From positions 4,561 through 29,568 of the forward strand of contig CYKH01001669.1 of the NCBI GenBank assembly GCA_001460835.1: a stretch of DNA of 25,008 bases, in the 5' to 3' direction. Source of the DNA: Bodo saltans. Its lineage: Eukaryota; Euglenozoa; Kinetoplastea; Eubodonida; Bodonidae. Of this stretch, positions 6,759 to 15,647 are shown in pieces; the first letter of the stretch is position 1; each line of letters begins with the position of its first letter. The position numbers were made by a program, and so were the translations under genes. The notes under the pieces were generated by a model. That model searched no databases. It worked only from the letters and a program-made list of their open reading frames with translations, and was not told the DNA's origin.

Positions 6759-8384
6759 ATGTCAGAATTTAGGAACTTATCCATCACTAGCACTAGTGGC
6801 TGCCGCAGCCGCTCAAGTTCTGCCGCATCCATACACCGCGACGAAGAAGTGAAACCTGCTGTTGTCGTCGTGGCGCGTCCTTCGTACGATAGAGTCCCCG
6901 TACAGCATTTCGAACAGCCTGACGACGAAAACGATGCCGAAACTATCGCTCTCACCAACGAGCCCTCTCGAATTACCGACGATGCTACCAACCCTGGTGT
7001 CCACATTGTTGGGTCCCCAACCACATCCACCCCACCCACACCAAGCGCGCCATCGGGTCAACTTTTTCGCCACTTGGTCATCAATCTTGCCGGCAGTGTT
7101 CACATCCCAAATCTTCTTCAAGGATCCACAACAGGAATGCGTTCATCCTTCATTCCCATCTTCGCCAAAGAACTTGGTGCCGATGAGGGTATGATTGGTG
7201 TCATCACTGCAGCTGCTGGAGTCGCTCGCATGATGGCGAACTTTCCAGCAGGGCAGCTCACGACCAAGCATGGTTTTACCACCGTGATGAACCTAGGCAT
7301 GGCTGCCGTTGCGCTTGGCTCGGTTGTTGCTGCCATTTCCTGGGATCCGCTTGTTCTCGGCTTTGCGAATTTTATTCTCGGTGGCGGTGTTGGGACTTTC
7401 ATTCTATCAAGGCACGTGATGCTTGCTACCATCGTGGAGAAGAAGCAGCGGGGTCGACTGATGTCCATGATTGGGGGTGGAGAGCGCTGGTCAAGCGTGA
7501 TCGGTCCTGTTGTGGGTGGTGTGTTGATTGAGCTCGGCGGCAGCCGACTTTGCTCGATCGCAATGGTTCCAGCAGCGCTCGCTTGTGCTCTCTGCGTTTC
7601 TCGATCAGGGAGAGTTCGATTCATCGACCAAAAGTTCAGAACGGAAAACCGAATTCGTAGCGAGATTGAAATCGAAACTGGCGAAGGCCCCCAAAATCGT
7701 GACTTGATGACCCTCCTTCGTAACTACGGACGATTGATCCTCAGCGTTGGATTCTATGCCATGAACATCATTCAGCTTCGCGCCTGTCGAAAACTGATGC
7801 TTCCACTTGCAGCAATGAACGCTGGGCTCCGTCCTTCCATTGTTGGACTCATTCTATCAGTCAGCTTTGCGATTGACGCGACACTCTTCTTCCTTGGTGG
7901 AATGATCATGGATAAGTTTGGCCGAAAGTTCTCTGCCATCCCAACCAGCATCAACCTTGGATTGGCATTCTTTGTGCTTGGGCAGTCTCAGAGCACTTGG
8001 TCACTGTTTTTTGCAGCAATCGCGTTTGGTTTTGCTGATTCTCTAGGAGCTGGACTTTTAATGACCCTCAACGCCGACCATGCACCGAAAAAAGCTGGAC
8101 CTGAGTTCATGGGTGTGCTTCGCACCGTGCAAGATAGTGGTCAACTATTTGGACCTCTGATTGCAGGTTGGGTTGCTCAAGTCGCAACGTTTGAAACGGC
8201 ATGCAATTTATTTGGTGTGCTTGGACTTCTTAACGCGATATGGGCGCTTGTGATGCTGCCGAACGAAGCCAGTGATGAAGATGTTGTACCTGCCGCAAAC
8301 GTCGGCAGTGGAAGGGAACTATCGCCACCACCAACCGCGTTGGCGTCTGATACGGCTGCGCTAGTCCAGAAGAGCTCGACTTGA
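6759..8384 (+). CDS. Major facilitator superfamily transporter, tandem copy 1
   Basis: This 541-residue MFS protein moves an unidentified solute across a membrane. About 102 N-terminal residues are polar and rich in Ser, Thr and Pro, and should face the cytosol. The 12-helix core follows. The loop after helix 2 carries a motif-A relative (GQLTTKHG, about 165-172), and the equivalent loop in the second half has the classic form (GGMIMDKFGRK, about 380-390). A basic loop VEKKQRGRLMS (about 226-236) sits between helices 4 and 5, and a charged central loop joins the halves (about 286-325). The C-terminal tail is acidic, then Thr/Ala-rich. The frame extends a few codons upstream, but 6759 is the first ATG after the acceptor. 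It is paralogous along the whole core to the next gene. Substrate cannot be read from the sequence. Confidence 0.88.
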   Translation: MSEFRNLSITSTSGCRSRSSSAASIHRDEEVKPAVVVVARPSYDRVPVQHFEQPDDENDAETIALTNEPSRITDDATNPGVHIVGSPTTSTPPTPSAPSGQLFRHLVINLAGSVHIPNLLQGSTTGMRSSFIPIFAKELGADEGMIGVITAAAGVARMMANFPAGQLTTKHGFTTVMNLGMAAVALGSVVAAISWDPLVLGFANFILGGGVGTFILSRHVMLATIVEKKQRGRLMSMIGGGERWSSVIGPVVGGVLIELGGSRLCSIAMVPAALACALCVSRSGRVRFIDQKFRTENRIRSEIEIETGEGPQNRDLMTLLRNYGRLILSVGFYAMNIIQLRACRKLMLPLAAMNAGLRPSIVGLILSVSFAIDATLFFLGGMIMDKFGRKFSAIPTSINLGLAFFVLGQSQSTWSLFFAAIAFGFADSLGAGLLMTLNADHAPKKAGPEFMGVLRTVQDSGQLFGPLIAGWVAQVATFETACNLFGVLGLLNAIWALVMLPNEASDEDVVPAANVGSGRELSPPPTALASDTAALVQKSST

Positions 8385-8738
8385 TCAACACGAGAGTTGT
8401 ACGCGAATCTATTTTACGATGAATGGATTGGGTGGCTTTCTGCTGATATGAATTTTTTTCGAGGTTTTAGGTTCGTGCTGGAACCTCATACCTGTTGCCA
8501 CAAACATTCGAGCCCACTCTCTACTTATCAGCTTAATAAGCACACGACGTGTAATATGAAGCCTTTTTCTTTTTCCTCCTGATTATTCTTGTTGCATTGC
8601 TAAGGTGAGCATTAATACTCCTCTGTACGCTTCTCTCTGAGATTCCCTAATAATCGACTTGATGTTTTCTGTCGACTCAAATGCAGTTCACAATTAAAAG
8701 CGACGATAGTAAACATTCGCGCTCGTAAGACAAAAAAA
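8385..8738 (+). promoter_or_regulatory. Intergenic spacer with trans-splice acceptor candidates for MFS gene 2
   Basis: No gene is seen in these 354 bases. The strongest acceptor-like signal is the T/C tract at 8562-8580 with AG at 8603-8604. If that AG is used, the leader contains upstream ATGs (one at about 8660, reading 11 codons to a stop). AGs closer to the start codon, near 8684 and 8699, have weaker tracts. A 61-codon open frame at 8397-8582 shows no family features and I do not accept it. Confidence 0.45.
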
Positions 8739-10322
8739 ATGAATCCCACTCCAACTTCCACAGCTCAACGCGAAGCTGAGCGTGAAGAATCTATTAATGT
8801 ACGTCAACTGAGCCACCAACAAAGCAACAGCGAAGGAGAGGCGAAGGTGGTCTCTGAGTCCATTGACGTCATTGTGGACTTGGACGACATGGAACAATGT
8901 GGTCCCACCAGTGGCGACTCCTGCGACGATGCTCCGTCGTCCACTCCAGCGTCCGCTCCCGCTGCAGCTGACCCACCACCAGCCATGGTGTTGTCAGGCA
9001 CATCCTCGCGCCGTTTGTTCCGTGAGCTCGTGGTTGGTCTGGCGTTCAGCGTTCATATTCCCAATTTTCTGCAAGGTGCCACCACCGGAATGCGCACATC
9101 CCTGATTCCCATCTTTGCGAAAGAACTTGGTGCGGATGATGGCACCATCGGCATTATCACAGCAGCTGCAGGCATTGCTCGAATGATTGCAAACTTTCCT
9201 GCTGGCCAATTGACTACCAAACACGGCTTCTCTTTTGTGATGACCATTGGAATGGCTTCTGTCATCATTGGGTCCATCATCGCTGCCATTGCGTGGGCAC
9301 CGTACGTGCTCAGTCTCTCAAACTTCTTCCTAGGGGCAGGCATTGGCATTTTCTTCCTTTCACGGCACGTGATGCTATCCACCATCGTTGAGAAGAAGCA
9401 ACGCGGCCGCCTGATGTCGATGATCGGAGGTGTTGAGCGATGGTCGAGCGTTGCTGGACCTTTGGTTGCAGGCTTGCTTATCGAAATCGGAGGGAGCCGA
9501 TTGGCCTCCATTTCAATGGCTCCCATTGCAGCTGTTTGCATATTTTTTGTGCATCGTTCAGCACGAGTTCGGCAGCTTGACGACAAGTTCAAAACTGAAA
9601 ATGCCGTTCGAGCTGCACTTGAACGCGAAAACTCAGAAAATGCTCTTATTCGCGATCTGCCCACATTGCTACGTCTGTACGGCGGACTTGTGGTGCGTGT
9701 CGGCGTCTATGCTATGAACGTGATTCAACTGCGTGCCTGTCGTAAACTACTTCTCCCCCTGGCTGCTATCAACGCTGGGTTGCGCCCCTCGGTAGTTGGT
9801 CTGATTATCTCGACCAGCTTTGCGATCGATGCGACTCTCTTTTTCCTGGGTGGGATGGTTATGGACAAGTTTGGCCGAAAATTCTCCGCGATTCCAACTA
9901 CAGTGAATCTTGGCTTGTCATTCCTCCTTCTCGGTCAGGCACAATCAACCTTGTCGCTTTTCATCGCTGCGATTGCGTTCGGTTTTGGTGATGCGCTTGG
10001 GTCTGGGCTCCTCTTGACCCTCAACGCTGACCACGTTCCTAAGAAAGCTGGTCCTGAGTTTATGGGAATCCTTCGTACTGTTCAAGACAGCGGTCAACTT
10101 TTTGGACCTCTCATTGCCGGCTGGCTCTCCGATGGAATCTCGCTCCAAGCCGCATGCAATTTCTTTGGTGTCCTTGGCATCGCCAACGCGGTGTGGGCTG
10201 TCATCATGTTGCCCACCGATGCCAGTGATGAAGACCCTGAGCCTCCTGTTGTAGTTTCATCTGTGCCAACATCCATGGTCTCGACAACAACAACAACTGC
10301 TATTCAACGACGAACCATTTGA
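8739..10322 (+). CDS. Major facilitator superfamily transporter, tandem copy 2
   Basis: This 527-residue MFS transporter is clearly a duplicate of the upstream gene. The membrane core lines up without large gaps and shares long identical blocks, for example ANFPAGQLTTKHGF, the loop EKKQRGRLMSMIGG and MDKFGRKFSAIP. The N-terminal tails (about 92 residues here) have no obvious similarity: this one is acidic and Ser/Ala/Pro-rich. The C-terminal tail ends in a run of five Thr (coded by ACA-type triplets near 10284-10297). The pattern suggests the same transport mechanism with different regulation, trafficking or stability through the tails. The ATG at 8739 follows directly on an A-run and is the only sensible start. 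Substrate unknown. Confidence 0.88.
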   Translation: MNPTPTSTAQREAEREESINVRQLSHQQSNSEGEAKVVSESIDVIVDLDDMEQCGPTSGDSCDDAPSSTPASAPAAADPPPAMVLSGTSSRRLFRELVVGLAFSVHIPNFLQGATTGMRTSLIPIFAKELGADDGTIGIITAAAGIARMIANFPAGQLTTKHGFSFVMTIGMASVIIGSIIAAIAWAPYVLSLSNFFLGAGIGIFFLSRHVMLSTIVEKKQRGRLMSMIGGVERWSSVAGPLVAGLLIEIGGSRLASISMAPIAAVCIFFVHRSARVRQLDDKFKTENAVRAALERENSENALIRDLPTLLRLYGGLVVRVGVYAMNVIQLRACRKLLLPLAAINAGLRPSVVGLIISTSFAIDATLFFLGGMVMDKFGRKFSAIPTTVNLGLSFLLLGQAQSTLSLFIAAIAFGFGDALGSGLLLTLNADHVPKKAGPEFMGILRTVQDSGQLFGPLIAGWLSDGISLQAACNFFGVLGIANAVWAVIMLPTDASDEDPEPPVVVSSVPTSMVSTTTTTAIQRRTI

Positions 10323-10531
10323 GCCCTCCCATCTCTTTTGTGTGTATGTTTTTCGTGTTTATTTTGTGTTGCGGTTTCGATGGTGATCGCGTGTATTTTG
10401 CCATGTTTCGATTTGTGTGTTGTCATTCCTACGATTCCCCCTCCCTATTACTCAACCAAACATTGTTGGAGGTGGCCAATGATACGTCGCCCCATTGCTT
10501 TCAACACGCAAATCGACGAACAAGGAAAAAA

Positions 10532-10571
10532 GGATAAAAAGTTTCGAGAACGGATAAAAAGTTTCGAGAAC
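10532..10571. repeat. Perfect 2 x 20-bp tandem repeat
   Basis: The 20-base unit GGATAAAAAGTTTCGAGAAC occurs twice back to back (10532-10551 and 10552-10571) in the trailer/leader region between MFS gene 2 and the Sec16-like gene. It has no obvious dyad symmetry. It may be simple slippage. Confidence 0.9.
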
Positions 10572-10801
10572 TTATCCAGAGAAAAAAGACAAATTTTATT
10601 TTTCAGACTCAATCAGTATACACAAGGAATTGAGAGGGGCATGTATCTTTAACAATAATGTCGTGAAGGGAACAGACACAGCGATGCGGTTTTGTTGCTT
10701 AAGCCAAATGCAAAGCGAGAGATTATCAAAATAAATGTGCGACGCGAACGACTTCACAAGCTGCCTCGCTTCGTTTTTTGTCGCGAAAATAATCCTCTGA
10801 C

Positions 10802-10822
10802 ATTTTTTGTTCCCCAAAAAAG
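10802..10822 (+). promoter_or_regulatory. Pyrimidine tract and AG before the 186-residue gene
   Basis: A T/C run at 10802-10815 is followed by an A-run and AG at 10821-10822, nine bases before the ATG at 10832. Confidence 0.5.
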
Positions 10823-10831
10823 AGATTCAAA

Positions 10832-11392
10832 ATGGCAATGAAAGCCGTTGGGTGGCTGAGCAACAACCTCGGGTGGAACATCTCTGGTCGCTCACAATCA
10901 TCATCAGATGCACCTCAACCATCTCAACAGCAACCAGCCGAGGGGCAGCCAACCGGAAGCCCCACGCAACTCGAGAGGTACATGAGCAACGTAAGTTCGG
11001 TGGTGTTTGGTGGTAGCGGCAGCCAACAGCAGCAACCGCAGTCCTCCAACCCATTTGCTAACATTGGCGGAAGTGACGCTGCTCAGTCGCAGGTGGCGGA
11101 CGAGGTAGATAACGCTGAGTTAGATGAGCAAGGCCTGCCGAAAACTCGAAACTGGTACTACTACGATGAAGCGCTGCAACGGTGGAACGTCCACCCAAAT
11201 GCGCCTGCGTCCGTCAAAGCAGAATACGCTGAGCGGCTCAGACAAGAAGAAGAGGAGAAAAATAAAGCAATGCGGTTCCCCGAGCCCCCGCCGCCACCAC
11301 CACCGTCATTCAACCCTGCGGCATTGCAAGCTCGCACGCCGCTCGTCCCTCAATACGCAATTCCCACATATTTCAACGAGAAGCAAGATTAA
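10832..11392 (+). CDS. Small protein with Sec16 C-terminus-like motif
   Basis: This 186-residue protein is low-complexity (Gln, Ser, Pro) apart from two conserved-looking parts. The N-terminus (MAMKAVGWLSNNLGWNISG) can form a short amphipathic Trp-containing helix. Residues about 107-125 (PKTRNWYYYDEALQRWN) match the 'YY.e.lkrWv' motif found near the C-terminus of the COPII scaffold Sec16. The remainder is a charged helix (EYAERLRQEEEEKNKA), then a Pro run (about eight Pro) and a Tyr/Pro-rich end. A protein with only these parts could be a separated Sec16 tail or an ER-exit-site or membrane-associated adaptor. It has no signal peptide or transmembrane helix. Gene reality is well supported by the acceptor, ATG and protein composition. 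The Sec16 link is motif-level only. Confidence 0.7.
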   Translation: MAMKAVGWLSNNLGWNISGRSQSSSDAPQPSQQQPAEGQPTGSPTQLERYMSNVSSVVFGGSGSQQQQPQSSNPFANIGGSDAAQSQVADEVDNAELDEQGLPKTRNWYYYDEALQRWNVHPNAPASVKAEYAERLRQEEEEKNKAMRFPEPPPPPPPSFNPAALQARTPLVPQYAIPTYFNEKQD

Positions 11393-11626
11393 GTGAACAA
11401 TTGTGTGCTTAGGTCTAAGTGGAAGATGTTGTAGTTGTTGTTGAAGTATCACTGCTGCCATATTTACGGAGAGCAGATTCATCTTTGTTTTTTTCTTCTT
11501 CCCTTTGTGGTTGTTTGATTTCTGTTCACGCATTATTCATCCCATTTTCATTGCTTAATTTGTGCCGGACGCAGAATATCACAGTACAGGCCCCTTCCCC
11601 TTCCACAACAGAATACTCTTTAGAAA
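11393..11626 (+). promoter_or_regulatory. Spacer with acceptor candidates for IFT88
   Basis: A long T/C-rich stretch (11482-11530) is followed by candidate AGs at 11573-11574, 11588-11589 and 11610-11611; the last has its own C/T tract just before it. None of the resulting leaders contains an ATG before 11627. Confidence 0.5.
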
Positions 11627-13999
11627 ATGTTTAACAACAAGCCCCCACTTCCCACCACCGATGACGATCCGTATTCGGCGTTTGAGAATGGCAACGCTCA
11701 GGCCAACCCCTGGGCAAGTAGCACTCCCGGCGCGTACAACGTTCCTCCAACCTCTGGAGGTCCTGGCGGTGCCGGTGGCAACCCGTTGCTGAATCGTCCT
11801 CCGTCGAAGTGGGTGCCAGGTTCATCGTGGGGTGGAGTGCCTGGATCGCGTGCAGGTGGTCCGGCCGCAGGTGGCTACGACGTGCGTCCAATGACATCAA
11901 ACCGCGCAAGCGGGTTCTCGGCAACGCAGCATGGAGCTGGCGCTATGTTCGACCCCACAGGCCAAGCACGCGTCGCTCAGCTTGGTCCTGCCCCACCCCT
12001 TCAGCGCCGAGGCGAAAACAGTCCTGATGAGCAATGTATGGAAATGGAGCGCCAAGTAAACCAGCTGATCGAAGAATCTGCTCTCTTGGCCATGCAAGGG
12101 GACCACGGTGGCGCATTAGAAAAGGCCAAGGAGGCCGGAAAGAAAGAACGCGCCTTGTGCAAGCAACGCGAGCAACTCGGCTTGGGCGAACAAATCAACA
12201 TTGACCTGACGTACTCAGTGCACTTCAATCTCGCCGTCCAGTATCACCGCCATCAGCTCTACACCGAGGCCCTGAACACGTACTCCCTTATTGTCCGCAA
12301 CATGCAGTACCCTCAGAGTGGTCGCCTTCGTGTGAACATGGGCAACATTTACGCGGAACAGAAGAAGTACCTGCTTGCGATCAAGATGTACCGCATGACG
12401 TTAGATGAAATCCCAACCGCTGGCAAAGAACTGCGCTTTAAGATCATGCGTAACATCGGCAACGCATTCGTGACGATGGGCCAGTACAAGGACGCTTCCG
12501 GAAACTACGAAGCCGTCATGGAGGGCAACCCAGATATTGTCACGGCATTCAACCTTCTTTTGTGCTACTATGCACTCGGTGAAGTGGACAAGCTCAAGCG
12601 CACTTTCCAGAAGATGCTGAGCATCAAAGGTCTCAACAGCGAGGGTGAAGAAGAAGCTGAGCAAGAAGAGGCCCAGAAGGACGTCCTTGTAGATGACGCC
12701 CTCCATAATGAAATCAAGGCCCGAAGGAAGCAGTACTTGAATTACATCACCACCAGTGCACGCCTCATTGCTCCCGTCCTGCACAAGGACTGGCGTGTGG
12801 GGTACGACTATTTGATTGAGCAGCTCCGACACTACGAAATGAAGGATCCCTCATCTCGCCTCGCTTCCGAGTTAGAAATGTGCAAGTGCCTCAACTACTT
12901 GAAGTTTAAGAAGTTCAAGGAGGCCATTGATGGCCTGAAAGCTTTCGAGAAAAAGGACAAGTTCCTTCGCTCGCGTGCTGCCACGAACCTTGCCTACCTC
13001 TATTTCCTAGAGGGCGATTATGATAGCGGTGAGAAGTACGCCGACATGAGCATTGAAGCGGACCGATACAATGCGAAGGCGTTGGTCAACAAAGGTAACT
13101 TCCTGTACATGAAGGGAGAATACGACCGCTCTCGCCAGCTGTACAACGATGCCCTAGCTGTGGAAGCGGATAACATCGAGGCCATATACAATCTGGGCCT
13201 CGCGACGAAGCAGTTGAATCTCTACGACGAGTCTATTCGTGTCTTCAAACGTGTTCTGACCCTCGTGGATAGCGTCGAGGTGATGTACCAGATTGCTGAC
13301 TTGTACGACGTCATTGGCGACCCAGTGTGCAGTGAATGGTTCAACCGACTGATTGGCCGAGTTCCCACTGATCCCAATGTGCTTGCGCGGTTAGGCCTCC
13401 TTCACGCCAAGGATGGCGATGAAAGCCAGGCGTTCCACAACTACCTTGAGGCCTACCGCTACTACCAAGTCAACATGGACGTGATTAGCTGGTTGGGTGC
13501 CTACTTCGTAAAGAACGAGGTCTACGACAAGGCCATGCAGTTCTTTGAGCGCGCTTCACAAATTCAACCACACGAAGTGAAGTGGCAGCTGATGGTGGCA
13601 TCCTGCCATCGCCGTCGAGGTGAGTACCCACAGGCAAAGCGTCTCTACGAGGAGATTCACCGTAAGTACCCTGAAAACATGGAGTGCCTGCGTTACCTTG
13701 TTCACCTCTGCAAGGACTCCGGTCTGATTGAAGAGGCGAACGAGTGGTTCAAGAAGGTGAAGAAACTCGAAACGCGTCAAACGGAGCAATCCCCAGCCGG
13801 TCCTGCAGCGATTGGCGCCGGTGGCGGTGCATCGTCCGCTACAGGTCATTATGGCGAAGGCGCCTCGGATCGCGGTGTATCACCTGACAACCTCCGCGGA
13901 TCTACAGCCAACAGCGACCGTGCATCCGCCGGCACCACCAGAGTACGATCCAATGTTCGAGACGATGATGACGATGAGGTGATCTTGCCTGGAACGTAA
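11627..13999 (+). CDS. IFT88: Intraflagellar transport protein IFT88
   Basis: This is the 790-residue TPR protein IFT88, a core IFT-B1 subunit that carries tubulin and other cargo along the flagellar axoneme and is needed to build the flagellum. The layout fits the family: a disordered Gly/Pro/Asn-rich N-terminus (1 to about 130), a helical entry (MERQVNQLIEESALLAMQGD), and then TPR units from about residue 187 to about 715. The unit series includes the typical FNLLLCYYALGEVDKLKRTF block and is interrupted by an acidic loop (GEEEAEQEEAQKD, about 338-355). The C-terminus is Gly/Ser-rich and ends in an acidic patch (DDDDDEVILPGT), as the family does. Length is within the usual range of about 780-830. 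No lesion is visible. Neighbours show no functional link, as is usual in kinetoplastid gene arrays. Confidence 0.95.
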   Translation: MFNNKPPLPTTDDDPYSAFENGNAQANPWASSTPGAYNVPPTSGGPGGAGGNPLLNRPPSKWVPGSSWGGVPGSRAGGPAAGGYDVRPMTSNRASGFSATQHGAGAMFDPTGQARVAQLGPAPPLQRRGENSPDEQCMEMERQVNQLIEESALLAMQGDHGGALEKAKEAGKKERALCKQREQLGLGEQINIDLTYSVHFNLAVQYHRHQLYTEALNTYSLIVRNMQYPQSGRLRVNMGNIYAEQKKYLLAIKMYRMTLDEIPTAGKELRFKIMRNIGNAFVTMGQYKDASGNYEAVMEGNPDIVTAFNLLLCYYALGEVDKLKRTFQKMLSIKGLNSEGEEEAEQEEAQKDVLVDDALHNEIKARRKQYLNYITTSARLIAPVLHKDWRVGYDYLIEQLRHYEMKDPSSRLASELEMCKCLNYLKFKKFKEAIDGLKAFEKKDKFLRSRAATNLAYLYFLEGDYDSGEKYADMSIEADRYNAKALVNKGNFLYMKGEYDRSRQLYNDALAVEADNIEAIYNLGLATKQLNLYDESIRVFKRVLTLVDSVEVMYQIADLYDVIGDPVCSEWFNRLIGRVPTDPNVLARLGLLHAKDGDESQAFHNYLEAYRYYQVNMDVISWLGAYFVKNEVYDKAMQFFERASQIQPHEVKWQLMVASCHRRRGEYPQAKRLYEEIHRKYPENMECLRYLVHLCKDSGLIEEANEWFKKVKKLETRQTEQSPAGPAAIGAGGGASSATGHYGEGASDRGVSPDNLRGSTANSDRASAGTTRVRSNVRDDDDDEVILPGT

Positions 14000-14314
14000 T
14001 CCCATCGACGAGAATATCGATTAGGCCAAAGGTGGAGAAGTAGAACAACAAGACAATGCGTGATAGACATGTGTGAAGTAGAACAGCGAGAAGGGGACCA
14101 TGTTGAGGGATCAAACAAAAAGAAAAAGAAGAGAAAAGAGAGCATCAAGACGTAGACATTTTTCATTTCGATTCAGATTCTTGACCCTTTTGAACGAGAG
14201 TTTTGAAATCACTGTGAACCCTTTTGTCTGTTGAATGCGCTAAGCATTGATTGTCCCTTGCTTTTTTTCCCCCATGATCATCATTAGGAAAACGTTTTAT
14301 TTTTTTTAAGCGAC
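14000..14314 (+). promoter_or_regulatory. Spacer with acceptor for the 354-residue gene
   Basis: No gene is seen in these 315 bases. The first half is purine-rich trailer. At the right end a T-run (14295-14307) leads to AG at 14309-14310, four bases before the ATG at 14315, a very short predicted leader. Confidence 0.5.
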
Positions 14315-15379
14315 ATGAAGCGAGCGCGTGAAGAGGGCGACATCGTCCTCAGTGTGGTGCAGTCAAGAACTCCTGCAGAGGTGCGTGCACGATTCAAGAT
14401 TACATCTGAAAGGAGATTCCTCCGTCTTGCGCAAGAAACAAACCTTTCAGACTCTGACTACACCACTATTGTTCTTTGCTCAATGCAGACGCTGCTTTCC
14501 CCTGTGCAGCAAGTTGCTACCGGAAGAGAAGGGCAAGTTCCATGCGAAGGTTACTTTGTCGTTGTGAAAACGTCCGAGCCATCCCGTCCCATTTACGAGA
14601 AGGGGTTTATCTTCTTTCCTCCTCAGGAGTCGTTTCGACGGACGAAACCAGCCGTCAAGAATTTGTCAGATAGAATTGCCCAATCTCACGGAATCGATCC
14701 TCGTGAGTCCGCCACTGCAGGGCAGCGTTGGAGGCAACAACTTCAATCGTCGAACGACGTCTCAATGGTCGTTTGCACATCAGTGGACGACGTCGCTGGA
14801 CTTATGGACGCGGTGGTGACCGCTGCAGACTCTGTGCGAGACAGTAAAATGAGCACGACAGTGTTTGTGACGGACTCTGGAAGCAGAGGAGCAGTTGAGC
14901 TGTCTCTTTTTTGGATGCAAACGCAACGAAGAATGAAATTGAGCAGCGTCGCAGTCAAAACGCCGGAAATGATATTCGGAGAGGATTGGTGCGACGAAAG
15001 CATTATCGGCGCATGCCCCCCTCGTGTTGGTGAACATGAAATGGATCGCTGCGTTGCTCATCCTCGCAGCTCGCTGAATCGCTTTGGTCAGCCGTTCTTT
15101 TGCTCTCGGGATGAATGCCGTGTTCTGCACCGAAAGCTGCGACTCTATGCAGAGTACTGTGAGGCCTCGCTCACTCTTAATGAGAATGCTGATGCTGCTG
15201 ACGACGGCGGTAGTGATACGGAGTCCATCCCGGAGTTTTTGAAAGACCTTCAGCGAATGGAGGAGGAAGACGAAGCGCAGCAGTTGATGAACGTTACATC
15301 AAGCACACTGCCGCAAGTTGACCACGTACCGGTGGAGATTGGTTCTGATGACGATGATGAACTCGCACTTGTCCCGTAA
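14315..15379 (+). CDS. Conserved-looking protein with Cys/His cluster and acidic tail, unrecognised
   Basis: I do not recognise this 354-residue protein. It starts with a basic MKRAREE that could serve in nuclear import. It continues with a mixed alpha/beta region (about 8-110, including YFVVVKTSEPSRPIYEKGFIFF) and a second alpha/beta region (about 147-225). Then comes a Cys/His cluster: C234, H241, C246, H249, C263, C268, H272. The last part (C263-x4-C268-x3-H272) could be a zinc-binding knuckle. The C-terminal 70 residues are acidic, with DDDDE near the end, and contain a predicted helix (PEFLKDLQRMEEEDEAQQ). There is no signal peptide or membrane helix. A nuclear or nucleic-acid-associated role is possible but not shown. 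The gene itself is supported by the acceptor immediately upstream and sustained coding bias. Confidence 0.75.
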   Translation: MKRAREEGDIVLSVVQSRTPAEVRARFKITSERRFLRLAQETNLSDSDYTTIVLCSMQTLLSPVQQVATGREGQVPCEGYFVVVKTSEPSRPIYEKGFIFFPPQESFRRTKPAVKNLSDRIAQSHGIDPRESATAGQRWRQQLQSSNDVSMVVCTSVDDVAGLMDAVVTAADSVRDSKMSTTVFVTDSGSRGAVELSLFWMQTQRRMKLSSVAVKTPEMIFGEDWCDESIIGACPPRVGEHEMDRCVAHPRSSLNRFGQPFFCSRDECRVLHRKLRLYAEYCEASLTLNENADAADDGGSDTESIPEFLKDLQRMEEEDEAQQLMNVTSSTLPQVDHVPVEIGSDDDDELALVP

Positions 15380-15451
15380 GACAGGTGCAGATAGATTTTT
15401 TGTCATTTTAACTCTTTCACTTTGATTCGTTTTCCTTCGTGTTGAATCGAT

Positions 15452-15647
15452 ATTTTCTTTTTTGTTTGTAATTTATAGGAACGTTAGAAAGACGTGTGTT
15501 GGCTTGCTTCGAGAGAATAACGAAGATCCGCGACAACCCAGTTTCCCTCCTCGCTTTAGACAGCGCGTCCGACGATCAAACTTCCTCTGCGAAGTCTTTG
15601 CGTACGGATTTGTTTTCCATTAGTCATCACAACCATACACACACAAA
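15452..15647 (+). promoter_or_regulatory. Acceptor candidates and leader of the giant gene
   Basis: A T-rich tract at 15452-15469 leads to AG at 15477-15478, giving a leader of about 170 bases with no upstream ATG. A second T/C run with AG at 15622-15623 would give a 24-base leader. Confidence 0.5.

Larger units (their letters stand above)
10323..10831 (+). other. Intergenic spacer, no gene accepted
   Basis: These 509 bases hold the trailer of the second transporter and the leader of the next gene. I see no convincing coding frame and no RNA gene. A perfect 20-base direct repeat lies at 10532-10571 and a pyrimidine tract plus AG at 10802-10822. Open frames on either strand here are short, lack family signatures and are AT-biased. 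Confidence 0.6.

Noticed and set aside
7118-7624. 168-codon open frame on the - strand inside MFS gene 1, with a similar 203-codon one at 9053-9664 inside MFS gene 2
   Set aside because: Both mirror the same part of two paralogous membrane cores, so their similarity follows from the sense proteins. They have no acceptor signal and no plausible protein composition.
10338-10817. Short open frames on both strands in the spacer after MFS gene 2 (104 and 73 codons)
   Set aside because: They are AT-driven, without family features or signal sequence, and lie between a stop codon and an acceptor tract.
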